From positions 79,727 to 143,726 of the forward strand of contig NZ_JSXC01000018.1 of the NCBI RefSeq assembly GCF_000803215.1: DNA of 64,000 bases, written 5' to 3'. Shown here in pieces: positions 11,549 through 23,634 of the stretch. Below the pieces are notes generated by a model. That model had not been told where the DNA came from and ran no database searches. It saw only the letters and a program-made list of their open reading frames with translations. Every line of letters starts with the position of its first letter. The first letter of the stretch is position 1. This stretch comes from Pectobacterium fontis (lineage in GTDB: Bacteria > Pseudomonadota > Gammaproteobacteria > Enterobacterales > Enterobacteriaceae). Position numbers and translations under genes: made by a program.

Positions 11549-13267
11549 ATGGAGATGTTGTCAGGCGCCGAAATGGTGGTCCGATCGTTGATCGATCAGG
11601 GCGTAAAACATGTGTTCGGTTATCCGGGCGGTGCGGTGCTGGATATTTACGACGCCCTGCATACCGTTGGTGGTATTGAGCATATTTTGGTGCGGCATGA
11701 GCAAGGCGCGGTACATATGGCGGATGGCTATGCGCGTGCGACGGGGGAGGTCGGTGTCGTGCTGGTCACGTCCGGTCCCGGTGCGACAAACGCGATTACC
11801 GGTATCGCCACGGCGTATATGGACTCCATTCCTATGGTGGTGTTGTCCGGTCAGGTTGCCACTTCTCTGATTGGTTATGATTCCTTTCAGGAATGCGACA
11901 CGGTGGGGATTTCCCGACCTATCGTTAAGCACAGTTTTCTGGTCAAAAAAGCGGAAGATGTCCCGACGATCCTGAAAAAAGCATTTTATCTGGCATCAAC
12001 CGGACGTCCAGGCCCTGTAGTGGTCGATTTACCGAAAGACATCATGAATCCGGCGAATAAGCTGCCGTACGTTTATCCCGAAAGTGTCAGCATGCGTTCC
12101 TATAACCCCACGGTGCAAGGACACAAAGGCCAGATTCGTCGCGCGCTGCAAACCCTGCTGGCAGCCAAAAAGCCGATCATCTACAGCGGCGGCGGCGTGA
12201 TTAACGCAGAGTGCCATGAAGAACTGCTGACGCTGGCGGAAAAACTTAATCTGCCAGTGACGACCTCCCTGATGGGGTTGGGCGGTTTTCCCGGAACGCA
12301 CCGTCAATGCCTCGGTATGCTGGGGATGCACGGGACGTATGAAGCCAACACGGCGATGCATCACGCTGATGTCATTTTCGCCGTAGGGGTGCGCTTCGAT
12401 GACCGTACGACGAACAACCTGGCGAAGTACTGTCCGAATGCGACGGTATTGCATATTGATATCGATCCCGCGTCGATTTCCAAAACGGTCAATGCGGATA
12501 TTCCCATCGTGGGCGATGCTAAACAGGTGTTGAGCCTGATGCTGGAGTTACTGGCGCAGGATGACGCGCAGCAACAGTTCGATGCGCTGCGCGATTGGTG
12601 GCAGGAGATTGAGCAGTGGCGTGGACGTCATTGTCTGAAATACAGCACCGAAGGCGACAAGATTAAACCGCAGGCGGTGATTGAAACGTTGCATCGGTTG
12701 ACGGAAGGCAAAGCCTATGTGGCCTCAGACGTCGGTCAGCATCAGATGTTTGCCGCGTTGTACTATCCGTTCGATTTACCGCGCCGCTGGGTAAACTCCG
12801 GTGGACTGGGCACCATGGGCTTTGGTTTGCCTGCGGCACTGGGCATCAAACTCGCGCTGCCGGAAGAAACGGTCATTTGCGTAACGGGCGACGGCAGTAT
12901 TCAGATGAATATTCAGGAGCTTTCTACGGCGCTGCAATATGATTTGCCGATTGTGGTGATCAATCTGAACAACCGTTTCCTCGGCATGGTGAAGCAGTGG
13001 CAGGACATGATTTACTCTGGTCGCCATTCCAGTTCTTATATGGAATCGTTACCGGATTTCGTCAAGCTGGCTGAAGCGTACGGTCACGTCGGGATTTCTA
13101 TCGATACGCCCGACGAACTGGAAAGTAAGCTGTCACAAGCGCTGGCGCAGAAAGATCGTCTGGTGTTTGTTGATATCAATATCGACAGCAGCGAGCATGT
13201 TTACCCCATGCAGATTCGCGGCGGGGCGATGGATGAAATGTGGCTGAGCAAAACGGAGAGAACCTGA
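11549..13267 (+). CDS. ilvI: Acetolactate synthase III large (catalytic) subunit IlvI
   Basis: The protein has 572 aa from the ATG at 11549 ([19 protein letters not shown]), preceded by AGAGG; E. coli IlvI is 574 aa and begins identically. ThDP-enzyme features: the Glu in [19 protein letters not shown], the FAD-region segment [13 protein letters not shown], and the ThDP/Mg motif [17 protein letters not shown]...NNRFLGMV. It condenses two pyruvates, or pyruvate with 2-oxobutyrate, at the first step of valine, leucine and isoleucine synthesis. An in-frame upstream GTG would add 23 residues that do not resemble the family. Confidence 0.97.
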   Translation: MEMLSGAEMVVRSLIDQGVKHVFGYPGGAVLDIYDALHTVGGIEHILVRHEQGAVHMADGYARATGEVGVVLVTSGPGATNAITGIATAYMDSIPMVVLSGQVATSLIGYDSFQECDTVGISRPIVKHSFLVKKAEDVPTILKKAFYLASTGRPGPVVVDLPKDIMNPANKLPYVYPESVSMRSYNPTVQGHKGQIRRALQTLLAAKKPIIYSGGGVINAECHEELLTLAEKLNLPVTTSLMGLGGFPGTHRQCLGMLGMHGTYEANTAMHHADVIFAVGVRFDDRTTNNLAKYCPNATVLHIDIDPASISKTVNADIPIVGDAKQVLSLMLELLAQDDAQQQFDALRDWWQEIEQWRGRHCLKYSTEGDKIKPQAVIETLHRLTEGKAYVASDVGQHQMFAALYYPFDLPRRWVNSGGLGTMGFGLPAALGIKLALPEETVICVTGDGSIQMNIQELSTALQYDLPIVVINLNNRFLGMVKQWQDMIYSGRHSSSYMESLPDFVKLAEAYGHVGISIDTPDELESKLSQALAQKDRLVFVDINIDSSEHVYPMQIRGGAMDEMWLSKTERT

Positions 13268-13269
13268 TC

Positions 13270-13761
13270 ATGCGGCGGATTTTATCAGTATTACTTGAGA
13301 ATGAATCAGGCGCCTTGTCACGGGTCGTCGGCCTGTTTTCACAGCGCGGCTACAATATCGAAAGCCTGACGGTGGCACCCACTGAAGATCCAACGCTATC
13401 CCGAATGACTATCCAGACGGTGGGCGATGAGAAAGTGCTGGAGCAGATCGAAAAGCAACTGCACAAGCTGGTGGATGTTCTGCGCGTCAGTGAACTGGGG
13501 CAAGGGGCGCACGTTGAACGTGAGATCATGCTGGTGAAGCTGCAAGCTACAGGATATGGCCGTGAAGAAGTGAAACGCTGCGCCGATATTTTCCGCGGTC
13601 AGATTGTGGATGTCACCGCCTCGCTTTATACCGTACAGCTTGCTGGCACCAGTGATAAACTGGATGCCTTTCTCAGTGCCGTGCGTGAAGTCGCCGAAAT
13701 TGTTGAAGTGGCGCGTTCTGGGATCGTTGGCGTATCACGCGGCGATAAAATTATGCGTTAA
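13270..13761 (+). CDS. ilvH: Acetolactate synthase III regulatory subunit IlvH
   Basis: The protein has 163 aa, as in E. coli. It starts [41 protein letters not shown], an ACT domain that binds valine for feedback inhibition; a second ACT-like domain follows. The start lies two bases after the ilvI stop, so the pair is coupled. Confidence 0.97.
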   Translation: MRRILSVLLENESGALSRVVGLFSQRGYNIESLTVAPTEDPTLSRMTIQTVGDEKVLEQIEKQLHKLVDVLRVSELGQGAHVEREIMLVKLQATGYGREEVKRCADIFRGQIVDVTASLYTVQLAGTSDKLDAFLSAVREVAEIVEVARSGIVGVSRGDKIMR

Positions 13762-13790
13762 TCGACTTTCCCCTGTTTTTTTTCTTTCAG

Positions 13791-13819
13791 AGGCTCGATA
13801 TTAGTATCGAGCCTTTTTA
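13791..13819 (+). terminator. ilvIH terminator
   Basis: A perfect 10-bp stem, AGGCTCGATA/TATCGAGCCT, with a TTAG loop is followed by five T residues, 29 bp past the ilvH stop. Confidence 0.92.
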
Positions 13820-14036
13820 CTTCCCCTTATTTTATATCGGCGCAATATATTTCAGGTTAAAAGACGTCCATTATTGATATGACAGCTTAAAATATACGGG
13901 TAACGTGATAAAAGCAGTTGCTGTACAAAAGCTTCTGCTGTTAGATCTACGCCATATCCATGGTGATTTTATGGTCATCGCACTATTTATTTTATTTATC
14001 CGGCCTATTTATTTTCGGGCCTACTAAGGGGTTATC

Positions 14037-15041
14037 GTGAAACTGGATGAAATCGCGCGTCTTGCGGGTGTTTCACGCACGACAGCCAGCTATGTCATTA
14101 ACGGGAAAGCAAAACAATATCGCGTTAGCGATAAGACCGTTGAGAAAGTCATGGCTGTCGTCAGGGAGCACAATTATCATCCCAACGCCGTCGCGGCTGG
14201 ATTACGTGCCGGGCGCACACGTTCAATTGGTTTGGTTATTCCCGATTTGGAAAATACCAGTTATACGCGTATCGCCAACTATCTGGAGCGTCAGGCCAGG
14301 CAGCGCGGATATCAGTTATTAATCGCCTGTTCAGAAGATCAGCCGGACAACGAGATGCGCTGTATTGAGCACCTGTTACAGCGCCAGGTTGACGCCATTA
14401 TTGTTTCCACCGCGTTACCCCCCGAGCACCCGTTTTATCAGCGGTGGATAAACGGCAGCCTGCCGATTATCGCGTTAGACAGGGCGTTAGATCGTGAGCA
14501 CTTTACCAGCGTGGTCGGTGCCGATCTTGAAGATGCCGAAATGCTGGCGCAGGAATTAAGGAAAGTGCCTGCGAAATCGGTCGTCTATCTTGGTGCTTTG
14601 CCCGAGCTTTCTGTCAGCTTCCTACGTGAACAGGGATTTCGTCAGGCATGGGCGGGCGATGCGCGTGAAGTAAAGTATCTTTATTCCAATAGCTATGAGC
14701 GTGCTGCCGCTGCCGCGGCGTTTATGGATTATTTGCAAAATAATCCTATGCCAGAGGCATTATTCACGACCTCTTTCCCGCTATTACAGGGGGTGATGGA
14801 CGTTAACCTAAAGATTAACGGGCGTTTGCCGAATAATCTGGCTATCGCGACCTTTGGCGATAATGAACTGTTGGACTATCTGGAATGCCCGGTATTGTCC
14901 GTTGCTCAGCGTCATCGTGAAGTCGCGGAACGTGTACTGGAACTGGTGTTGGCCAGTCTGGATGAACCGAAAAGGCCGAAACCGGGTTTGAATCGTATCC
15001 GCCGCAACCTGTACCGCCGTGGCTCACTGAGCCGCGTATAA
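14037..15041 (+). CDS. cra: Catabolite repressor/activator Cra (FruR)
   Basis: The protein has 334 aa, GTG start at 14037 behind AAGGGG. The N-terminus [41 protein letters not shown] is the LacI-type helix-turn-helix and hinge of Cra. The rest is a periplasmic-binding-like sensor domain for fructose 1-phosphate. Cra represses glycolytic and activates gluconeogenic genes. The ilvH-cra-mraZ order is as in E. coli apart from alaE, which is inserted after cra. Confidence 0.96.
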   Translation: MKLDEIARLAGVSRTTASYVINGKAKQYRVSDKTVEKVMAVVREHNYHPNAVAAGLRAGRTRSIGLVIPDLENTSYTRIANYLERQARQRGYQLLIACSEDQPDNEMRCIEHLLQRQVDAIIVSTALPPEHPFYQRWINGSLPIIALDRALDREHFTSVVGADLEDAEMLAQELRKVPAKSVVYLGALPELSVSFLREQGFRQAWAGDAREVKYLYSNSYERAAAAAAFMDYLQNNPMPEALFTTSFPLLQGVMDVNLKINGRLPNNLAIATFGDNELLDYLECPVLSVAQRHREVAERVLELVLASLDEPKRPKPGLNRIRRNLYRRGSLSRV

Positions 15042-15058
15042 TCTCCCTCTGCTTTTCT

Positions 15059-15084
15059 GCGCCATAGTTGACTATGGCGCCTCT
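15059..15084 (+). terminator. cra terminator hairpin
   Basis: A perfect 10-bp palindrome, GCGCCATAGT-TG-ACTATGGCGC, lies 17 bp after cra and is followed by a pyrimidine-rich tract (CTCTTCCTT). It could serve both cra and the convergent alaE. Confidence 0.7.
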
Positions 15085-15108
15085 TCCTTACCCCACTTCA
15101 ATGCGTTT

Positions 15109-15561
15109 TTATGGCAATGCTACCCGGAATAACCGGCGGCAATATTCCAAAAAATAGCCGTATATCACGCCTGTGACCATCGACACCACCAGATTACTGG
15201 TGACGGCGGTCAGGATTTGCGCAGGATTCGCCCCGATAGACCAGAGAATAATGGCATAAACCGGGGATTGGAAACTGACATAGGCAAACAGGTCAGCAAC
15301 GCTGCGCACCAGGAAATGCTCACCGCCGTGGCGTCTGGCGATGTTCAACATGCGATCGCGATAAAGCCCATACGGCCAGGCGATGGCAATATTGACGGGG
15401 ATAGATAACAAGCGTGAAGACAGCGATTGCTCGACGCTCATACCGGAAAGCATGATTTCAATGGCCATGCCGGTGATGAAACAATAGACAACGAGCGCAA
15501 AAGTATCTGCGGTAGCACTTCGCAATCGTGACGTCGGGGAAAACATACTTTGCTGCTCCAT
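15109..15561 (-). CDS. alaE: L-alanine exporter AlaE
   Basis: The protein has 150 aa with about four hydrophobic segments. It matches E. coli AlaE (YgaW) along its length: [79 protein letters not shown]. AlaE is an inner-membrane exporter that relieves high intracellular alanine. The annotated ATG gives MEQQSMFSP; an internal ATG at MFSP matches the E. coli start, so the N-terminus may be five residues shorter. In E. coli the gene lies elsewhere, not beside cra. Confidence 0.93.
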   Translation of the reverse strand: MEQQSMFSPTSRLRSATADTFALVVYCFITGMAIEIMLSGMSVEQSLSSRLLSIPVNIAIAWPYGLYRDRMLNIARRHGGEHFLVRSVADLFAYVSFQSPVYAIILWSIGANPAQILTAVTSNLVVSMVTGVIYGYFLEYCRRLFRVALP

Positions 15562-16104
15562 TCTTAGGTTGGATAAACTAGTGCAGGTTGATTATGTGGT
15601 TTTTTGTCATGCCTTATATTGTTTGTGTAGTTTACATCACTGGATTGTCGGCTTCATATTAGGTAAAAATATTTATTTGTGATTGTTTTTTATACTTTTA
15701 CGCTACTTTATTTCTGTTCGATAAGTTTTTCGTTTTTTTATCGTGAGAATGGATTTAAAAACATTTAAAATCAATAGGTTGTGTTTTTTCTGGTGCGTGA
15801 TGTTCTTACGAGGGGCTAATCGATACGGTATGATGCTGCCTGCGCGCGCAGGCCTTGGTATTCAAGGTGTGCGCTCTGATGAGACTATTCTGAAAATCTT
15901 ATGTCTTTGGTATCAGCTTGTGACAATAAAAATAATCGAGATATTGGGATTAGTGGTTATAGGTTTGCAATGTCCCCGTTTTTCTATAATTTTCTCTCAA
16001 ATTATCATGGTGTTAATCTTTGCTGATTTTGCCCCCTTATTCTTTTTACCTCTATGTCGGCTTTCATTCATGCAGGAATAATCCCACAGCGCGTCGGCTC
16101 TGGC
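15562..16104. other. AT-rich intergenic region between alaE and mraZ promoter
   Basis: About 540 bp without a convincing gene. It is clearly richer in A and T than the flanking genes. The left end must contain the alaE promoter. A 112-codon frame (15743-16081) lacks a good ribosome site and resembles nothing known, so I do not call it. I see no strong hairpin or T-tailed terminator here. Confidence 0.5.
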
Positions 16105-16134
16105 TTGACAAGGTTTTCATACCCTCCGTACACT
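16105..16134 (+). promoter_or_regulatory. mraZ operon promoter (Pmra)
   Basis: A consensus -35 TTGACA (16105-16110), an 18-bp spacer, and -10 TACACT (16129-16134) lie about 60 bp upstream of mraZ. The placement matches the main promoter of the division and cell-wall cluster in E. coli. Confidence 0.75.
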
Positions 16135-16142
16135 CTTAAAGG

Positions 16143-16167
16143 TGGGATTTTGTGGGGTAAAGTGGTG
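16143..16167 (+). promoter_or_regulatory. MraZ operator, three phased TGGGN repeats
   Basis: TGGGA (16143), TGGGG (16153) and TGGTG (16163) recur at exact 10-bp intervals just downstream of the -10. This is the known MraZ-binding architecture (5-bp TGGGN boxes separated by 5 bp), consistent with autorepression. Confidence 0.72.
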
Positions 16168-16195
16168 AAAAAGGTTATGGAGGGGTAATTCAGGT

Positions 16196-16654
16196 ATGTT
16201 TCGTGGGGCTACGCTGGTTAACCTCGACAGTAAAGGGCGCCTTGCTGTGCCTACCCGATATCGGGAAATACTGAATGAGGAATCGCAAGGTCAAATGGTT
16301 TGTACTATTGACCTGCATCAGCCATGCCTGCTGCTTTATCCCTTACCTGAATGGGAAATCATTGAACAAAAATTGTCTCGCTTGTCGAGTATGAACCCTG
16401 CTGAACGTCGTATTCAGCGTTTGTTATTGGGGCATGCCAGCGAGTGCCAAATGGACAGTGCAGGGCGTTTGTTGATTGCGAATACGTTAAGGCAACATGC
16501 AGACCTCAAAAAAGAAGTGATGCTAGTCGGGCAGTTCAACAAGTTTGAACTGTGGGATGAACAGACTTGGTATCAACAGGTCAGGGATGATATTGACGCT
16601 GAACAATCGACTCAGGAACCCTTATCTGAGCGGTTGCAGGACCTATCGCTATAG
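16196..16654 (+). CDS. mraZ: Transcriptional regulator MraZ
   Basis: The protein has 152 aa, as in E. coli, with two SpoVT/AbrB-like repeats; [22 protein letters not shown] and the second copy [19 protein letters not shown] both carry the D-S-x-GRL signature. MraZ forms a ring that binds the TGGGN repeats upstream and represses the operon. It is the first gene of the mra cluster. Confidence 0.97.
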   Translation: MFRGATLVNLDSKGRLAVPTRYREILNEESQGQMVCTIDLHQPCLLLYPLPEWEIIEQKLSRLSSMNPAERRIQRLLLGHASECQMDSAGRLLIANTLRQHADLKKEVMLVGQFNKFELWDEQTWYQQVRDDIDAEQSTQEPLSERLQDLSL

Positions 16655-16656
16655 TC

Positions 16657-17601
16657 ATGCTGGAAAATTATAAACATACCACCGTCCTGCTGGATGAGGC
16701 AGTTAATGGCCTGAACATTCGCAGCGGCGGCATATACATTGACGGCACATTTGGCCGTGGTGGTCATTCTCGTCTGATTCTTTCCCAACTGGGGCCGGAA
16801 GGGCGTCTGTTAGCTATCGATCGCGATCCTCAGGCCATCGACGCCGCCAAATCAATTGACGATCCTCGTTTTTCTATTATTCACGGTCCCTTTTCCGCGA
16901 TGGCGGAGTATGTCGCGGAACTCGGGTTGACCGGGCGTATCGATGGCGTGCTGCTCGATCTTGGCGTGTCCTCCCCTCAGCTTGATGACCCTGAGCGCGG
17001 GTTTTCGTTTATGCGCGATGGCCCTCTGGATATGCGTATGGATCCGACGCGTGGTCTGTCTGCTGCCGAATGGCTGATGAAAGCGGAAGTGGATGACATT
17101 GTCTGGGTGTTGAAAACATTTGGTGAAGAGCGTTTTGCCAAGCGGATTGCCCGCGCCATTGTGGAACGTAACCGTACTGAGCCGATGACGCGAACAAAAG
17201 AGCTGGCTGAATTGATCGCCGCTGCCAGCCCCGTCAGAGAAAAGCATAAGCACCCGGCGACGCGCAGTTTTCAGGCGATCCGCATTTATATCAATAGCGA
17301 ACTGGAAGAGATCGAGCGGGCGTTGGAAGGTGCACTGAGCGTACTGGCTCCGCAGGGGCGTCTGTCGGTGATCAGCTTCCACTCGTTAGAAGATCGTATC
17401 GTGAAACGGTTTATTCGCCATCAGAGCCGTGGGCCACAGGTGCCTGCTGGCCTGCCGTTAACGGAAGAACAATTGCGCAGTCAAGGTGGACAAACGTTAA
17501 AAGCCGTTGGAAAGAAGCTGATGCCTTCGGAAGAAGAAGTGGCAGAAAATCCACGCGCGCGCAGCTCCGTACTGCGGTTCGCTGAGAGACTACCAGCATG
17601 A
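16657..17601 (+). CDS. rsmH: 16S rRNA m4C1402 methyltransferase RsmH (MraW)
   Basis: The protein has 314 aa. The opening [10 protein letters not shown] and the SAM-binding motif [16 protein letters not shown], then [26 protein letters not shown] and [11 protein letters not shown], identify RsmH. It N4-methylates C1402 of 16S rRNA. It starts two bases after the mraZ stop and overlaps ftsL by four bases. Confidence 0.97.
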   Translation: MLENYKHTTVLLDEAVNGLNIRSGGIYIDGTFGRGGHSRLILSQLGPEGRLLAIDRDPQAIDAAKSIDDPRFSIIHGPFSAMAEYVAELGLTGRIDGVLLDLGVSSPQLDDPERGFSFMRDGPLDMRMDPTRGLSAAEWLMKAEVDDIVWVLKTFGEERFAKRIARAIVERNRTEPMTRTKELAELIAAASPVREKHKHPATRSFQAIRIYINSELEEIERALEGALSVLAPQGRLSVISFHSLEDRIVKRFIRHQSRGPQVPAGLPLTEEQLRSQGGQTLKAVGKKLMPSEEEVAENPRARSSVLRFAERLPA

Positions 17602-17918
17602 TCGGTAATGAACGGCATACGCTGGTTGGCGTCATCGGTGAGGATCTGCTGCGTAATGCCAAGCTCCCGGTATTGCTGATGGTTGCCGTACTCGTTTCTG
17701 CGGTTTTTGTGGTCACCACGGCGCATAAGACGCGCTTACTGACAGCAGAGCGCGAGCAACTTCTTCTGGAGCGTGATGCGTTGGATATCGAATGGCGAAA
17801 CCTGATCCTGGAGGAAAACTCTTTGGGGGATCATAGCCGCGTTGAGCGGATCGCGACGGAAAAATTGCAAATGGGGCATGTTGATCCGTCACAGGAAAAT
17901 ATTGTGGTTAAGCAATGA
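17598..17918 (+). CDS. ftsL: Cell division protein FtsL
   Basis: This is a bitopic membrane protein of 106 aa: a short cytoplasmic N-terminus, one membrane segment ([21 protein letters not shown]) and a periplasmic heptad-rich coiled coil ([29 protein letters not shown]). It forms the FtsQLB divisome complex with FtsQ and FtsB. Its start overlaps the rsmH stop. Confidence 0.95.
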   Translation: MIGNERHTLVGVIGEDLLRNAKLPVLLMVAVLVSAVFVVTTAHKTRLLTAEREQLLLERDALDIEWRNLILEENSLGDHSRVERIATEKLQMGHVDPSQENIVVKQ

Positions 17919-17941
17919 ACTAAATAGGCAACCAGCGAAGC

Positions 17942-19705
17942 ATGAAAGCAGCCCGTACAGGAAAGTTAAAGCGCCAGGAAGATCAAGCCAGCTTTGTTAG
18001 CTGGCGTTTTGCGTTGCTTTGCGGCTGTATCCTGCTTGCGATGGCTGGCTTGATGGCGCGTGCGGCTTATCTCCAGGTCATCAATCCTGACAAGCTGGTG
18101 CGCGAAGGGGATATGCGTTCCCTACGCGTGCAGGAAGTTCCAACGGCGCGCGGTATGATCAGCGATCGGGCTGGTCGCCCTTTGGCCGTCAGCGTGCCGG
18201 TTAATGCCGTTTGGGCCGATCCGAAAGAAGTGAACGATCGCGGTGGCATTACGTTGGATACGCGCTGGAAAGCCCTTTCCGACGCGCTTGATATCCCGTT
18301 GGATCAGTTGGCAACGAAGATCAATGCCAACCCTAAAGGTCGCTTTGTCTATCTCGCTCGTCAGGTCAATCCGGCTATTGGTGAATACGTCCATAAGCTG
18401 AAACTGCCGGGCATTAATCTGCGGCAGGAATCTCGCCGCTACTATCCTTCTGGGCAAGTAACCTCTCACCTCATCGGTTTCACCAATATCGATGGACAGG
18501 GTATTGAAGGGGTTGAGAAAAGTTTTGACCGCTGGCTGACTGGGCAACCCGGCGAACGTACCGTGCGTAAAGACCGGTTTGGCCGTGTGATTGAGGATAT
18601 TTCCTCCGTTGATAGTCAGGCTGCACATAATTTGGCGCTCAGTATTGATGAACGCTTGCAGGCGCTGGTCTACCGTGAACTCAACAACGCGGTTGCCTTT
18701 AACAAAGCCGAGTCAGGAACCGCCGTACTGGTTGATGTTAATACCGGTGAAGTGCTGGCGATGGCGAATAGTCCGTCTTATAACCCGAACAATCTGGCGG
18801 ATACGCCGAAAGATATTATGCGTAACCGTGCTATCACCGATATCTTCGAACCGGGTTCTACGGTGAAACCGATGGTAGTGATGACAGCGTTGCAGCGTGG
18901 TGTCATCAAAGAGAATAGTGTGCTCAATACGCTTCCTTACTATGTCAATGGCCATGAAATCAAAGATGTGGCGCGCTACAGCGAATTGACGTTAACGGGA
19001 GTACTTCAGAAATCGAGTAACGTCGGTGTTTCCAGACTGGCGTTAGCGATGCCTTCCTCTGCGTTAGTGGATACCTACGCGCGCTTTGGGTTAGGAAAAG
19101 CGACCAATTTGGGGTTGGTCGGAGAAAGCAGTGGCTTATATCCTCAAAAACAACGGTGGTCTGACATAGAGAGGGCCACCTTTTCTTTCGGCTACGGGCT
19201 GATGGTAACACCGTTACAGTTAGCGCGAGTCTATGCCACAATCGGCAGTTTCGGTATTTATCGTCCTCTGTCGATTACCAAAGTCGATCCCCCCGTTCCT
19301 GGCGAGCGTGTCTTCCCTGAAGCGTTGGTACGCTCTGTGGTGCACATGATGGAAAGCGTGGCGCTACCGGGCGGCGGCGGTACTAAGGCAGCCATCAAAG
19401 GTTATCGTATCGCGATTAAAACCGGTACGGCCAAGAAAGTCGGGCCGGATGGGAAATACATCAACAAATATATTGCCTATACCGCGGGCGTAGCTCCAGC
19501 CAGTAACCCACGTTTTGCTCTGGTCGTTGTGATTAACGATCCACAGGCAGGGAAGTATTACGGTGGCGCAGTTTCTGCGCCAATCTTTGGCGCCATTATG
19601 GGGGGCGTTCTGCGTACGATGAATATCGAACCGGATGCGTTACCGACGGGCGACAAAAATGAGTTTGTAATTAATAGAGAAGAGGGATCAGGTGGCAGAT
19701 CGTAA
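17942..19705 (+). CDS. ftsI: Peptidoglycan DD-transpeptidase FtsI (PBP3)
   Basis: The protein has 587 aa (E. coli 588). One N-terminal membrane anchor ([22 protein letters not shown]) is followed by the PBP dimer domain and the transpeptidase domain with STVK (EPGSTVKPM, active Ser), SSN (QKSSNVG) and KTGT (AIKTGTAKK). It cross-links septal peptidoglycan with FtsW. The protein ends close to the E. coli C-terminus ([11 protein letters not shown]). The 3' end overlaps murE by 14 bases. Confidence 0.97.
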   Translation: MKAARTGKLKRQEDQASFVSWRFALLCGCILLAMAGLMARAAYLQVINPDKLVREGDMRSLRVQEVPTARGMISDRAGRPLAVSVPVNAVWADPKEVNDRGGITLDTRWKALSDALDIPLDQLATKINANPKGRFVYLARQVNPAIGEYVHKLKLPGINLRQESRRYYPSGQVTSHLIGFTNIDGQGIEGVEKSFDRWLTGQPGERTVRKDRFGRVIEDISSVDSQAAHNLALSIDERLQALVYRELNNAVAFNKAESGTAVLVDVNTGEVLAMANSPSYNPNNLADTPKDIMRNRAITDIFEPGSTVKPMVVMTALQRGVIKENSVLNTLPYYVNGHEIKDVARYSELTLTGVLQKSSNVGVSRLALAMPSSALVDTYARFGLGKATNLGLVGESSGLYPQKQRWSDIERATFSFGYGLMVTPLQLARVYATIGSFGIYRPLSITKVDPPVPGERVFPEALVRSVVHMMESVALPGGGGTKAAIKGYRIAIKTGTAKKVGPDGKYINKYIAYTAGVAPASNPRFALVVVINDPQAGKYYGGAVSAPIFGAIMGGVLRTMNIEPDALPTGDKNEFVINREEGSGGRS

Positions 19706-21197
19706 TTTGCGCGATTTACTTGCGCCGTGGGTGCAAGACACTCCGGCATGCGCGCTGCGGGAAATGACATTAGACAGCCGCGTCGCGGCTGCCGGGGATC
19801 TGTTTGTCGCGATTGTCGGACACAAAACAGATGGACGGCGCTATATTCCGCAGGCCATTGCGCAAGGCGTAGCAGCGATTGTTGCCGAAGCAGAAGGTGA
19901 GACGGCTGATGGCTCGGTGCGCGAAATGCACGGCGTGCCAGTGGTGTATCTCAGTAATCTGAACCAGCGACTTTCCGCGTTGGCGGGCCGTTTTTATCAG
20001 CAGCCGGCGGAGAAGTTACAGCTAATTGGTGTAACGGGAACCAACGGAAAAACGACAACGACCCAGCTTTTGGCACAGTGGAGCCAGGCGTTAGGCGAAA
20101 CAAGTGCAGTGATGGGCACCGTTGGCAATGGCCTGTTAGGGCGGGCGATTCCAACAGAGAATACGACGGGTTCCGCTGTCGATGTCCAGCAGGTACTGAG
20201 CCATTTGGTAGAACAAGGTGCGACGTTTGCCGCCATGGAAGTCTCTTCCCATGGGTTGGTGCAGCATCGCGTAGCCGCGCTGCCGTTTGCGGCGGCGGTG
20301 TTCACTAACCTGAGCCGTGACCATCTGGATTACCACGGCGATATGGAAAGTTATGAAGCAGCCAAATGGACGTTGTTCGCCGAGCATCGCGTGGGGCAGA
20401 TGATTATCAATGCCGATGATGAAGTCGGATTGCGCTGGCTGGCGAAATTGCCGGATGCCGTTGCGGTAACCATGGAAACCTCTCCTCTTCTTAAAAGTAA
20501 GCTGGTTCCCGGCTGCCGCGGGCGCTGGCTGAAAGCCACACAGATTGATTATCACGATAACGGTGCCTCGATTGCGTTTGATTCAAGCTGGGGACACGGT
20601 GAAATTGAAAGTCGCCTGATGGGGGCGTTTAACGTCAGCAATATGCTGTTGGCGCTGGCAACGCTACTGTCTCTTGGCTACCCACTTGATAAGTTGGTTA
20701 TCGCAGGATCTCAACTGCAACCTGTGTGCGGTCGCATGGAAGTTTTCCATGCGGAAGGGAAACCAACGGTGGTGGTTGATTACGCTCACACGCCGGATGC
20801 GCTGGAAAAAGCGCTTGAAGCGATGCGTTTGCACTGCCAGGGGAAACTCTGGTGCGTGTTTGGCTGCGGTGGCGATCGCGATAAAGGTAAGCGCCCACTT
20901 ATGGGGGGCATCGCGGAACAACTGGCCGATCGTGTTGTGATCACGGATGATAACCCGCGTAGTGAAGAGCCTCAGGCGATCGTGGCGGATATTCTCTCCG
21001 GGCTGCTGGATGCTGGACGGGTGCAGGTGATTCATGGACGTGCTGAAGCTGTCACCAGCGCGATCATGCAGGCGCAGGAAAATGACGTAGTGCTGATTGC
21101 GGGTAAAGGACACGAAGATTATCAACTGGTTGGCAATCAGCGTCTTGATTATTCCGATCGTATCACCGTTGCTCGCCTGCTGGGGGTGATTGCATGA
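19692..21197 (+). CDS. murE: UDP-MurNAc-tripeptide synthetase MurE
   Basis: The protein has 501 aa, GTG start inside the end of ftsI ([29 protein letters not shown], as in E. coli). Features are the ATP loop [15 protein letters not shown], the carbamylated-Lys region, and DDNPRSEEP; the DNPR motif is specific for meso-diaminopimelate as added amino acid. It acts in cytoplasmic peptidoglycan precursor synthesis. Confidence 0.97.
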   Translation: MADRNLRDLLAPWVQDTPACALREMTLDSRVAAAGDLFVAIVGHKTDGRRYIPQAIAQGVAAIVAEAEGETADGSVREMHGVPVVYLSNLNQRLSALAGRFYQQPAEKLQLIGVTGTNGKTTTTQLLAQWSQALGETSAVMGTVGNGLLGRAIPTENTTGSAVDVQQVLSHLVEQGATFAAMEVSSHGLVQHRVAALPFAAAVFTNLSRDHLDYHGDMESYEAAKWTLFAEHRVGQMIINADDEVGLRWLAKLPDAVAVTMETSPLLKSKLVPGCRGRWLKATQIDYHDNGASIAFDSSWGHGEIESRLMGAFNVSNMLLALATLLSLGYPLDKLVIAGSQLQPVCGRMEVFHAEGKPTVVVDYAHTPDALEKALEAMRLHCQGKLWCVFGCGGDRDKGKRPLMGGIAEQLADRVVITDDNPRSEEPQAIVADILSGLLDAGRVQVIHGRAEAVTSAIMQAQENDVVLIAGKGHEDYQLVGNQRLDYSDRITVARLLGVIA

Positions 21198-22555
21198 TTC
21201 GCGTCTCCTTACAGCAGCTTGCTACGGCGCTGAATGCGCAACTGATCGGTGAAAGTATTGATATTGAAGATGTTTCAACCGATACGCGTAAGCTGTCATC
21301 AGGTTGTTTGTTTGTCGCGCTGAAAGGCGGGAAATTTGATGCGCATGATTACGCGGCTGATGCGGTAAAAGGCGGCGCGGCGGCCCTGTTGGTCAGTAAG
21401 CACTTACCTGTCGATGTGCCGCAGTTGCTCGTCAGCGATACACGTTTGGCGTTGGGGCAATTGGGCGGTTGGGTTCGCCAGCAGTCAACGGCGCGTGTTG
21501 TCGCTCTGACAGGCTCTTCCGGTAAAACCTCGGTTAAAGAGATGACGGCGGCGATTCTACGCCAGTGCGGCTCCGTACTGTATACCGCTGGTAACTTTAA
21601 CAACGACATCGGCGTGCCGCTCACTCTGCTACGCCTCACGGCGGAACACCAGTTTGCGGTGATTGAGTTAGGGGCGAATCACATTGGTGAGATTGCCTAT
21701 ACCACTGATTTAGTGCGGCCAGAAAGCGCGCTGGTCAATAACTTAGCCGCTGCGCATCTGGAAGGGTTTGGTTCATTGTCCGGTGTGGCACAGGCGAAAG
21801 GTGAGATTTTTGCAGGTTTGCCAGTAGACGGTGTGGCGATCGTGAATGCGGATAGCAACGATTTCCCGCACTGGCAGGTGATGTTGAATCATAAAACGGT
21901 CTGGCGTTTTTCACCACAGGCTGGTTGTGACATCGACTTTTTTGCCAGTGACGTAGCGGTTCTAGCGCAAGGCACGCGTTTTACTCTGCACACGCCGTTT
22001 GGCGAAACGCCGGTTCTGCTGCCTTTACCGGGGCGGCATAACATCTCGAATGCACTGGCGGCGGCGTCGTTGGCGCTGTCTGTTGGCGCGACGCTGGAAG
22101 CCGTTAAAGCCGGATTATCCCAGCTTCAGGCGGTGCCGGGGCGGTTGTTCCCGATTGCGTTGTCTGAAGGCAAGCTGCTGTTGGATGACAGTTACAACGC
22201 GAATGTGGGTTCGATGACCGCGGCGGCACAGGTGTTGGCGGAAATGCCGGGCTACCGCGTTATGGTCGTCGGTGATATGGGCGAACTGGGGGATGACGCG
22301 CCAGAGTGTCATCGTCAGGTGGGCGAAGCGGCGCGTGCTGCGGGCATTGATCGCGTATTGAGTGTGGGAAGATTGAGTGAATTGATCGGCACTGCCAGCG
22401 GCAATGGTGAGCATTTTGAGGATAAAGCCGCACTGGTTTCACGTTTGAAGGTGCTGATGTCAGAACATAACGTCATCAGCGTATTGGTAAAAGGCTCACG
22501 CAGTGCTGCGATGGAGCAGGTTGTACATGCATTACAGGAGAATGCGCAATGTTAG
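21194..22555 (+). CDS. murF: UDP-MurNAc-pentapeptide synthetase MurF
   Basis: The protein has 453 aa. The ATP loop [14 protein letters not shown] with [16 protein letters not shown] and [10 protein letters not shown] identifies MurF, which adds D-Ala-D-Ala to the tripeptide. It overlaps murE by four bases (ATGA) and mraY by seven. Confidence 0.97.
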   Translation: MIRVSLQQLATALNAQLIGESIDIEDVSTDTRKLSSGCLFVALKGGKFDAHDYAADAVKGGAAALLVSKHLPVDVPQLLVSDTRLALGQLGGWVRQQSTARVVALTGSSGKTSVKEMTAAILRQCGSVLYTAGNFNNDIGVPLTLLRLTAEHQFAVIELGANHIGEIAYTTDLVRPESALVNNLAAAHLEGFGSLSGVAQAKGEIFAGLPVDGVAIVNADSNDFPHWQVMLNHKTVWRFSPQAGCDIDFFASDVAVLAQGTRFTLHTPFGETPVLLPLPGRHNISNALAAASLALSVGATLEAVKAGLSQLQAVPGRLFPIALSEGKLLLDDSYNANVGSMTAAAQVLAEMPGYRVMVVGDMGELGDDAPECHRQVGEAARAAGIDRVLSVGRLSELIGTASGNGEHFEDKAALVSRLKVLMSEHNVISVLVKGSRSAAMEQVVHALQENAQC

Positions 22556-23631
22556 TCTGGCTGGCCGAACATTTGGCCAAACTTTATACCGGCTTTAACG
22601 TCTTTTCTTATTTGACGTTCCGCGCCATTGTCAGCCTGCTGACCGCATTGGTTATTTCCTTATGGATGGGGCCACATATGATCGCCTGGCTGCAACGGTT
22701 GCAGATTGGGCAGGTGGTACGCAACGAAGGGCCTGAATCACATTTCAGCAAGCGCGGCACCCCAACAATGGGCGGCGTGATGATCCTGGTGGCGATTATC
22801 GTTTCTGTTTTGATGTGGGCGAACCTGTCTAACCCGTATGTCTGGTGCGTACTGCTGGTATTAGCAGGCTACGGTGCGGTCGGTTTTGTTGATGATTACC
22901 GCAAAGTGGTGCGTAAGGATACCAAGGGGTTGATTGCCCGTTGGAAATATTTCTGGCAGTCAGTGATAGCGCTCGTGGTGGCTTTCAGCATGTATTCCAT
23001 CGGTAAAGATACATCGGCTACACAACTTGTTGTGCCGTTCTTTAAAGATGTGATGCCGCAATTAGGCCTGCTCTATGTCGTGTTGGCCTACTTTGTGATT
23101 GTCGGCACCAGTAATGCCGTCAACCTGACCGATGGTCTGGACGGGTTGGCGATCATGCCGACTGTGTTTGTCGCTGCGGGCTTTGCGCTGGTGGCATGGG
23201 CCACAGGGAACATGAATTTTGCCGGTTACCTGCATATTCCGTATATCCGTCATGCCAGTGAGTTAGTGATTGTCTGCACCGCGATTGTTGGCGCGGGGCT
23301 GGGGTTCCTGTGGTTTAACACCTATCCGGCGCAGGTCTTCATGGGCGACGTCGGTTCTCTGGCGCTGGGCGGTGCACTGGGGACAATCGCGGTTCTGCTG
23401 CGTCAGGAATTTTTGTTAGTAATTATGGGCGGTGTTTTTGTGGTCGAAACGCTGTCGGTGATTCTGCAAGTCGGGTCCTTTAAGTTGCGTGGGCAGCGGA
23501 TCTTCCGTATGGCTCCGATTCATCATCATTATGAACTTAAGGGCTGGCCGGAACCGCGTGTGATTGTGCGCTTCTGGATTATTTCGTTGATGCTGGTGCT
23601 GATTGGCCTGGCAACGCTGAAGGTACGGTAA
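22549..23631 (+). CDS. mraY: Phospho-MurNAc-pentapeptide translocase MraY
   Basis: This is a ten-helix membrane protein of 360 aa. Family signatures are [35 protein letters not shown] and [13 protein letters not shown] (HHH motif). It transfers phospho-MurNAc-pentapeptide to undecaprenyl phosphate to make lipid I. Confidence 0.97.
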   Translation: MLVWLAEHLAKLYTGFNVFSYLTFRAIVSLLTALVISLWMGPHMIAWLQRLQIGQVVRNEGPESHFSKRGTPTMGGVMILVAIIVSVLMWANLSNPYVWCVLLVLAGYGAVGFVDDYRKVVRKDTKGLIARWKYFWQSVIALVVAFSMYSIGKDTSATQLVVPFFKDVMPQLGLLYVVLAYFVIVGTSNAVNLTDGLDGLAIMPTVFVAAGFALVAWATGNMNFAGYLHIPYIRHASELVIVCTAIVGAGLGFLWFNTYPAQVFMGDVGSLALGGALGTIAVLLRQEFLLVIMGGVFVVETLSVILQVGSFKLRGQRIFRMAPIHHHYELKGWPEPRVIVRFWIISLMLVLIGLATLKVR

Positions 23632-23634
23632 GAC

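Noticed and set aside
15743..16081. 112-codon plus-strand frame between alaE and mraZ
   Set aside because: It has no good ribosome site, an odd AT-rich hydrophobic composition and no recognisable family; it is probably chance.
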